This document shows, piece by piece, positions 7,740 to 10,466 of a stretch of 10,466 nucleotides of DNA; positions within the stretch are counted from its first letter, which is position 1, and each line of letters starts with the position of its first letter. Under the pieces are notes generated by a model that had not been told where the DNA came from, ran no database searches, and saw only the letters and a program-made list of their open reading frames with translations. This stretch comes from Acidobacteriota bacterium. GTDB taxonomy: Bacteria > Acidobacteriota > Terriglobia > UBA7540. A program made the position numbers and the translations under genes. The DNA is taken from positions 1-10,466 of the forward strand of contig JAJYHU010000153.1 of NCBI GenBank assembly GCA_021784615.1, written 5' to 3'.

Positions 7740-8456
7740 ATGGCTGAGATTTTCAATGTTGAAGCTGAGGCGCGTGAGGCGTTCGGCAAAAACGTGGCGC
7801 GCCGCCTCCGGTATTCGGGCCGCATTCCCGCCGTCGTCTACGGCGGAGGCGGACCCTCTATCCCCCTCGCGGTCGATCCGAGGGCGATCTTGCGCGTACT
7901 CCACTCGGGAGCCGGCCACAACGCGATCTTCACCCTGGAAATTCCGGGGAAGGCGCCGGCGCGCGTGATGCTGCGGGAATGGCAATGGGATCCCGTCCGG
8001 GGCGGGCTTTTGCACGTTGATATGGTGCGGATCGCGCGGGATGCCAAGCTGCGGGTGCGAGTGCCGATCCAGATCACCGGCGAACCCCAGGGCGTGAAGG
8101 TTCAAGGAGGAATTCTTGAATTCATCCTCCGCGAGGTGGAAGTGGAGTGCTTGCCGGATGACATCCCCGAGCACATCACCGTGGATGTAACCGAACTGCT
8201 GATTGGACGCAACCTGCGCGTTTCCGATCTGCCGGTGGACGAAAAGTTGACCGTGCTGGCAGACCCGGCGCGGGTTGTCGCGCACGTGCTGCCGCCGAAG
8301 GCGGAAGAGGCGCCGGCGGAAGAAGTGGCCGCGGCTGCCCCGACCGAGCCCGAGTTGATCCGCAAGCGGAAGACGGAAGAGGAAGAAGGCGCTGAGACGG
8401 AAGCCGAAGCTCCTGAAGGAAAGCAAAAGAAAGAGTCCAAGAAAGAGACGAAGTGA
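7740..8456 (+). CDS. rplY: Large-subunit ribosomal protein bL25, TL5/Ctc type with acidic-lysine tail
   Basis: bL25 binds 5S rRNA in the 50S central protuberance; two-domain forms are called TL5 or Ctc (general stress protein). The product is 238 residues. Residues 1-95 form the 5S-binding domain: VEAEAREAFGKNVARRLRYSG, then IPAVVYGGG near 29-37, and LHVDM at 91-95. Residues about 96-184 form the second TL5 domain, with GVKVQGGILE (118-127), CLPDDIPEHITVDVTEL (137-153) and the IGRNLRVSDL segment. From about residue 185 the protein becomes low complexity: Ala/Glu-rich, then KRK, runs of Glu, and a final Lys-rich end. This tail is probably disordered and exceeds the folded family length. ATG 7740 is preferred over in-frame GTG 7731 because of the GAGG spacing. 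Neighbours prs and pth match the common bacterial arrangement. Confidence 0.95.
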   Translation: MAEIFNVEAEAREAFGKNVARRLRYSGRIPAVVYGGGGPSIPLAVDPRAILRVLHSGAGHNAIFTLEIPGKAPARVMLREWQWDPVRGGLLHVDMVRIARDAKLRVRVPIQITGEPQGVKVQGGILEFILREVEVECLPDDIPEHITVDVTELLIGRNLRVSDLPVDEKLTVLADPARVVAHVLPPKAEEAPAEEVAAAAPTEPELIRKRKTEEEEGAETEAEAPEGKQKKESKKETK

Positions 8457-8498
8457 TCCTGCGAGATCAGCCGCGCCGAAGGAGATGGGGAAAACGGG

Positions 8499-9080
8499 GT
8501 GAAAGTGATTGTGGGTCTTGGAAACCCCGGTGACGAGTACGACCTGACTCCCCACAATCTGGGGTTTATGGCTGTCGAACGCCTGGCCGAAACCTGTAAC
8601 GCAAGATTCTCCCGCCGCGAAGCGCGCGCGCGAGTGGCCCGGGCGGAAATCGAGGGTGAGCAGGCGGTTCTGGCCAAGCCGCAGACTTTTATGAATCTCA
8701 GCGGGCAATCAGTAGCCGGCCTGCTGAAGAAATGGGATGCCTCGGCGGAGGATCTGATCGTGCTGGTTGACGACGTTGATCTTCCTTTGGGCTCGCTGCG
8801 GATTCGCTTGAGGGGAAGCGCCGGCGGACACAACGGCCTGAAGTCGATTATCGGGGCGATTGGAACCGACCAGTTCGTCCGTGTGAGGATGGGCGCTGGC
8901 CCGGACAGGATTGTGGAAGATTTGGTTTCTTACGTCCTGGCTCGATTCCGCAAGAAGGACATGGAAACCGTGGCAGAGATGGCCGGCCGGGCTGCCGAAG
9001 CGGTGCGAATCATTCTGAAGGAAGGTCCTGAAAAGGCGATGAACCTTTTTAACCGGAAGGCGTTGCCACAGGAGTCGTGA
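8499..9080 (+). CDS. pth: Peptidyl-tRNA hydrolase
   Basis: Pth cleaves the ester bond of peptidyl-tRNAs that drop off the ribosome, recycling tRNA in the cytosol. The product is 193 residues, the normal size. Family motifs: VGLGNPGDEYDLTPHNLGF at the N-terminus with Asn9 and the catalytic His19 (His20 in E. coli); KPQTFMNLSG (60-69) with Asn66 (Asn68 in E. coli); DDVDLPLGSLR (91-101) with Asp91; and GSAGGHNGLKSI (106-117) with His111 and Asn112. All key residues are present. The start is GTG, directly before the KVIVGLGNPG motif. GGGG (8487-8490) and GGAG (8481-8484) lie upstream, the second rather far away at 14 bases. It is followed after 6 bases by rpsF, so the two are surely on one transcript; the pth TGA overlaps the rpsF ribosome binding site. 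Confidence 0.97.
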   Translation: MKVIVGLGNPGDEYDLTPHNLGFMAVERLAETCNARFSRREARARVARAEIEGEQAVLAKPQTFMNLSGQSVAGLLKKWDASAEDLIVLVDDVDLPLGSLRIRLRGSAGGHNGLKSIIGAIGTDQFVRVRMGAGPDRIVEDLVSYVLARFRKKDMETVAEMAGRAAEAVRIILKEGPEKAMNLFNRKALPQES

Positions 9081-9086
9081 GGGTTT

Positions 9087-9479
9087 ATGGCGAAATATGA
9101 AATGATGTTTATCACTCGGACGGATGTTCCCGAGGAACAAATTGACAAGCTGATTGCCCAGATGGAAGCCATGATTTCGAGCATGGATGGGAAGGCCGAA
9201 AAAGTTGAAAAAATGGGGAGGCGCCGGCTGGCCTATCGCATCCAGAGGCAAAGGGAAGGTTATTACGTACTCTTTGTTTTTGACGGGACCGGCGACACCG
9301 TTCGGGAATTCGAGCGGCGCCTGAAGGTTTCCGATGCGGTCATCAAGTACATGGCGGTGCGCGTGGATGAGCCCTTGGAGCCGGCTCCACAAACTAAGCC
9401 GGCTGCGGCAGACACAGCGGCTGCCGAGCCTCTCAGTTTCGAAGCTCCGGCGGGCGAAGAAGCACCATCTCAAAGTTAA
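9087..9479 (+). CDS. rpsF: Small-subunit ribosomal protein bS6 with Ala/Pro/Glu-rich tail
   Basis: bS6 pairs with bS18 on the 30S platform and binds 16S rRNA. The product is 130 residues. Residues 1-93 match the ferredoxin-like fold: MAKYEMMFITRTD, then MGRRRLAYRIQRQREGYYVLF (43-63), and FERRLKVSDAVIKYMAVRVDE near 75-95. Residues 95-130 are an added low-complexity tail rich in Ala, Pro and Glu; many bS6 proteins are shorter. GAGG at 9079-9082 overlaps the pth stop codon, which suggests translational coupling. rpsR follows after 15 bases with no ssb or priB gene between them, unlike several other bacteria. The short gap to pth leaves no room for a separate S6:S18-binding leader unless it lies within pth. 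Confidence 0.96.
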   Translation: MAKYEMMFITRTDVPEEQIDKLIAQMEAMISSMDGKAEKVEKMGRRRLAYRIQRQREGYYVLFVFDGTGDTVREFERRLKVSDAVIKYMAVRVDEPLEPAPQTKPAAADTAAAEPLSFEAPAGEEAPSQS

Positions 9480-9494
9480 GGGAGTAGGAGAGCT

Positions 9495-9791
9495 ATGCCA
9501 ATTAATAGATCAAGGCCAACGAGCGGCGGACGTGATACTCGGCGGGAAGGTGCCCCCTCCGGCGGGCGCAGGCAATACTTTCGCCGCCGCAAGGTTTGCA
9601 AGTTTTGCGTTGAAAAAATCAACGTGATTGACTACAAGGACCTCAAGCTGATCGGGCAGTTTGTTGCGGACCGGGGAAAGATTCTCCCGCGCCGCCTGAC
9701 CGGAACCTGCTCACCGCACCAGCGCGCGCTGGCGAGGGCGATTAAGCGGGCCCGGAACATCGCTTTCCTTCCGTTTGCCGCCAAGGTCTAA
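9495..9791 (+). CDS. rpsR: Small-subunit ribosomal protein bS18, zinc-ribbon type
   Basis: bS18 binds 16S rRNA together with bS6 on the 30S platform. The product is 98 residues. An Arg/Gly/Ser-rich basic N-terminus (about 1-32) is followed by the conserved core: KVCKFC (33-38), VIDYKDLKLIGQFV (44-57), RGKILPRRLTGTCSPHQR (60-77) and AIKRARNIAFLPF near the end. Cys35, Cys38, Cys72 and His75 could form a zinc site as in cysteine-containing bS18 variants; metal binding is inferred. TAGGAG at 9485-9490 sits 4 bases before ATG. It is one transcript with rpsF. Confidence 0.97.
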   Translation: MPINRSRPTSGGRDTRREGAPSGGRRQYFRRRKVCKFCVEKINVIDYKDLKLIGQFVADRGKILPRRLTGTCSPHQRALARAIKRARNIAFLPFAAKV

Positions 9792-9893
9792 CTTGGGTCG
9801 GCGGCGCGCAATGTGGGACGAACCTCCATCAGGGTTTGGTCAAGGGCCGGGAAGGTTTCCGCGAGGAAAATTTGGTGATTGGAGAGTCAGGAA
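9792..9893 (+). other. rpsR-rplI spacer with a small GCGA-loop hairpin
   Basis: At 102 bases this is the longest gap in the ribosomal-protein block. TTTCC (9856-9860), loop GCGA (9861-9864, GNRA type) and GGAAA (9865-9869) form a five-pair hairpin 11 bases before the rplI ribosome binding site. CTCC at 9824-9827 is complementary to GGAG at 9881-9884, so an alternative pairing could cover that site. Both are read from the sequence; any regulatory role is speculation. Confidence 0.35.
9881..9886 (+). promoter_or_regulatory. Ribosome binding site fixing the rplI start
   Basis: GGAGAG lies 7 bases before ATG 9894. It is downstream of the in-frame TTG at 9879, so the longer reading is unlikely; the bL9 family motif MEVILLENIEKLG also begins exactly at the ATG. 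Confidence 0.75.
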
Positions 9894-10433
9894 ATGGAAG
9901 TCATTCTTCTTGAAAACATTGAAAAGCTTGGCGCACGCGGCCAGATTTTGAAGGTGGCCGACGGATACGGCCGGAATTACCTTTTACCCAAAAAGCTGGC
10001 GGTTGCCGCCACTCCTCAAAACCGCAAGTGGGTGGACCAGCAGCGGGTGAGGTTCCTCAAGCTGGAAGCCAAAGAAAAGGCGGAATCGGAAGAACTTGCC
10101 GCGCTGATGCAGGATATTGTGATGGTCATGACGCGCCGGTCCGGCGAAAAGGGACAGCTGTTCGGGTCCGTCACCGCGATGGACATCGAAGAGGCGCTTG
10201 CCGCCCAGGGCTTCAGAATCGACCGGCGCAAAATTCAACTGGGCAGCCCCCTCAAGGTTTTGGGCGAGTTTGCCGTTCCTATCAAACTGCACCGGGAAGT
10301 TACCGTGAACGTGAAGGTGAAGGTCGAAGGCGAAGTGGACCCCAACCAAGCCGCGCTGGCGTCCGAGGAAGCTGCGCCGGAAGCCCAGGAATCCGCCCCG
10401 GAACCTGAAGAAAGCGCGCCCGATGCTTCCTAG
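9894..10433 (+). CDS. rplI: Large-subunit ribosomal protein bL9 with acidic tail
   Basis: bL9 binds 23S rRNA near the L1 stalk and reaches out from the 50S surface; it affects reading-frame fidelity. The product is 179 residues against about 148 in typical bL9. The N-terminal domain is clear: MEVILLENIEKLGARG, then VADGYGRNYLLPKKLA (21-36). A charged connecting helix follows (about 40-75), then the C-terminal domain with GEKGQLFGSVTAMDIEEAL (84-102) and HREVTVNVKVKVEGE (134-148). Residues about 150-179 are an extra Glu/Ala/Pro-rich tail, probably disordered. ATG 9894 is preferred to TTG 9879. In many bacteria dnaB comes next; the window ends too soon to see it. Confidence 0.96.
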   Translation: MEVILLENIEKLGARGQILKVADGYGRNYLLPKKLAVAATPQNRKWVDQQRVRFLKLEAKEKAESEELAALMQDIVMVMTRRSGEKGQLFGSVTAMDIEEALAAQGFRIDRRKIQLGSPLKVLGEFAVPIKLHREVTVNVKVKVEGEVDPNQAALASEEAAPEAQESAPEPEESAPDAS

Positions 10434-10438
10434 CTTTT

Positions 10439-10454
10439 GCGCCCCCGGCGCTTT
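10439..10454 (+). terminator. Possible weak terminator hairpin after rplI
   Basis: GCGCC (10439-10443), loop CCC, GGCGC (10447-10451) form a perfect five-pair GC stem starting 6 bases after the rplI stop, followed only by TTTG. The T tract is too short for a strong intrinsic terminator, so this may be only an attenuating stem. Confidence 0.25.
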
Positions 10455-10466
10455 GATTCAGGAAGA

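Noticed and set aside
7716..7744. TTGACG with TATGGC 17 bases later before rplY, considered as a promoter
   Set aside because: The -10 box would overlap the start codon and place transcription inside the gene.
8485..8502. Five-codon frame ATG...TGA overlapping the pth GTG start, considered as a leader peptide
   Set aside because: GGAG directly abuts this ATG with no spacing, so it is unlikely to be translated.
6987..8708. A 573-codon open frame on the minus strand across prs, rplY and pth
   Set aside because: It spans three well-supported genes and two intergenic gaps on the other strand, and the translation shows no recognisable domain.
1..10466. CRISPR array, mobile element, phage gene, toxin-antitoxin or new defence system
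   Set aside because: I looked for spaced repeats, terminal inverted repeats, transposase or integrase motifs and small paired genes and found none; the content is one glycoside hydrolase, one TPR protein and housekeeping genes.

Overview
The window looks like a piece of a GC-rich (by eye about 60%) bacterial chromosome. The best guess is Acidobacteriota, because a large Tat-exported GH106 enzyme, a long secreted TPR protein and the ispE / tRNA-Gln / prs / rplY / pth / rpsF / rpsR / rplI order occur together. That assignment is inference; a GC-rich proteobacterium or a related phylum is not excluded.

Layout. (1) About 1-3131, minus strand: the N-terminal 1043 residues of a secreted GH106 alpha-L-rhamnosidase-like glycoside hydrolase, running off the left edge. 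(2) 3132-3488: a divergent intergenic region with a near-consensus sigma70 promoter pointing right (TTGACA, 17 bp, GATAAT). (3) 3489-5579, plus strand: a cysteine-free periplasmic or secreted protein made of about 17 TPR-like units. (4) 5639-10433, plus strand: a tight housekeeping cluster of ispE (isoprenoid precursors), tRNA-Gln(TTG), prs (PRPP synthesis), rplY/ctc (bL25), pth (peptidyl-tRNA hydrolase), rpsF, rpsR and rplI (bS6, bS18, bL9). (5) The last 33 bases hold a small GC-rich hairpin.

How the genes fit together. Gaps from the TPR gene to rplI are 59, 91, 34, 54, 42, 6, 15 and 102 bases, all on one strand, so one or a few overlapping transcripts are likely. The tRNA inside the cluster would need processing out. 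The theme is growth-linked supply: isoprenoid precursors for the cell envelope, PRPP for nucleotides, a tRNA, recycling of stalled peptidyl-tRNA, and ribosomal proteins. The GH106 gene faces away and is functionally separate (plant or microbial rhamnoside breakdown).

I see no CRISPR array, insertion sequence, phage gene, toxin-antitoxin pair or defence system. Most of the window is ordinary. The points most worth a second look are the TPR gene, whose position resembles that of the LbcA gene in Pseudomonas; the strong promoter in front of it; the ispE TTG start with no Shine-Dalgarno sequence; and low-complexity C-terminal tails on three ribosomal proteins.
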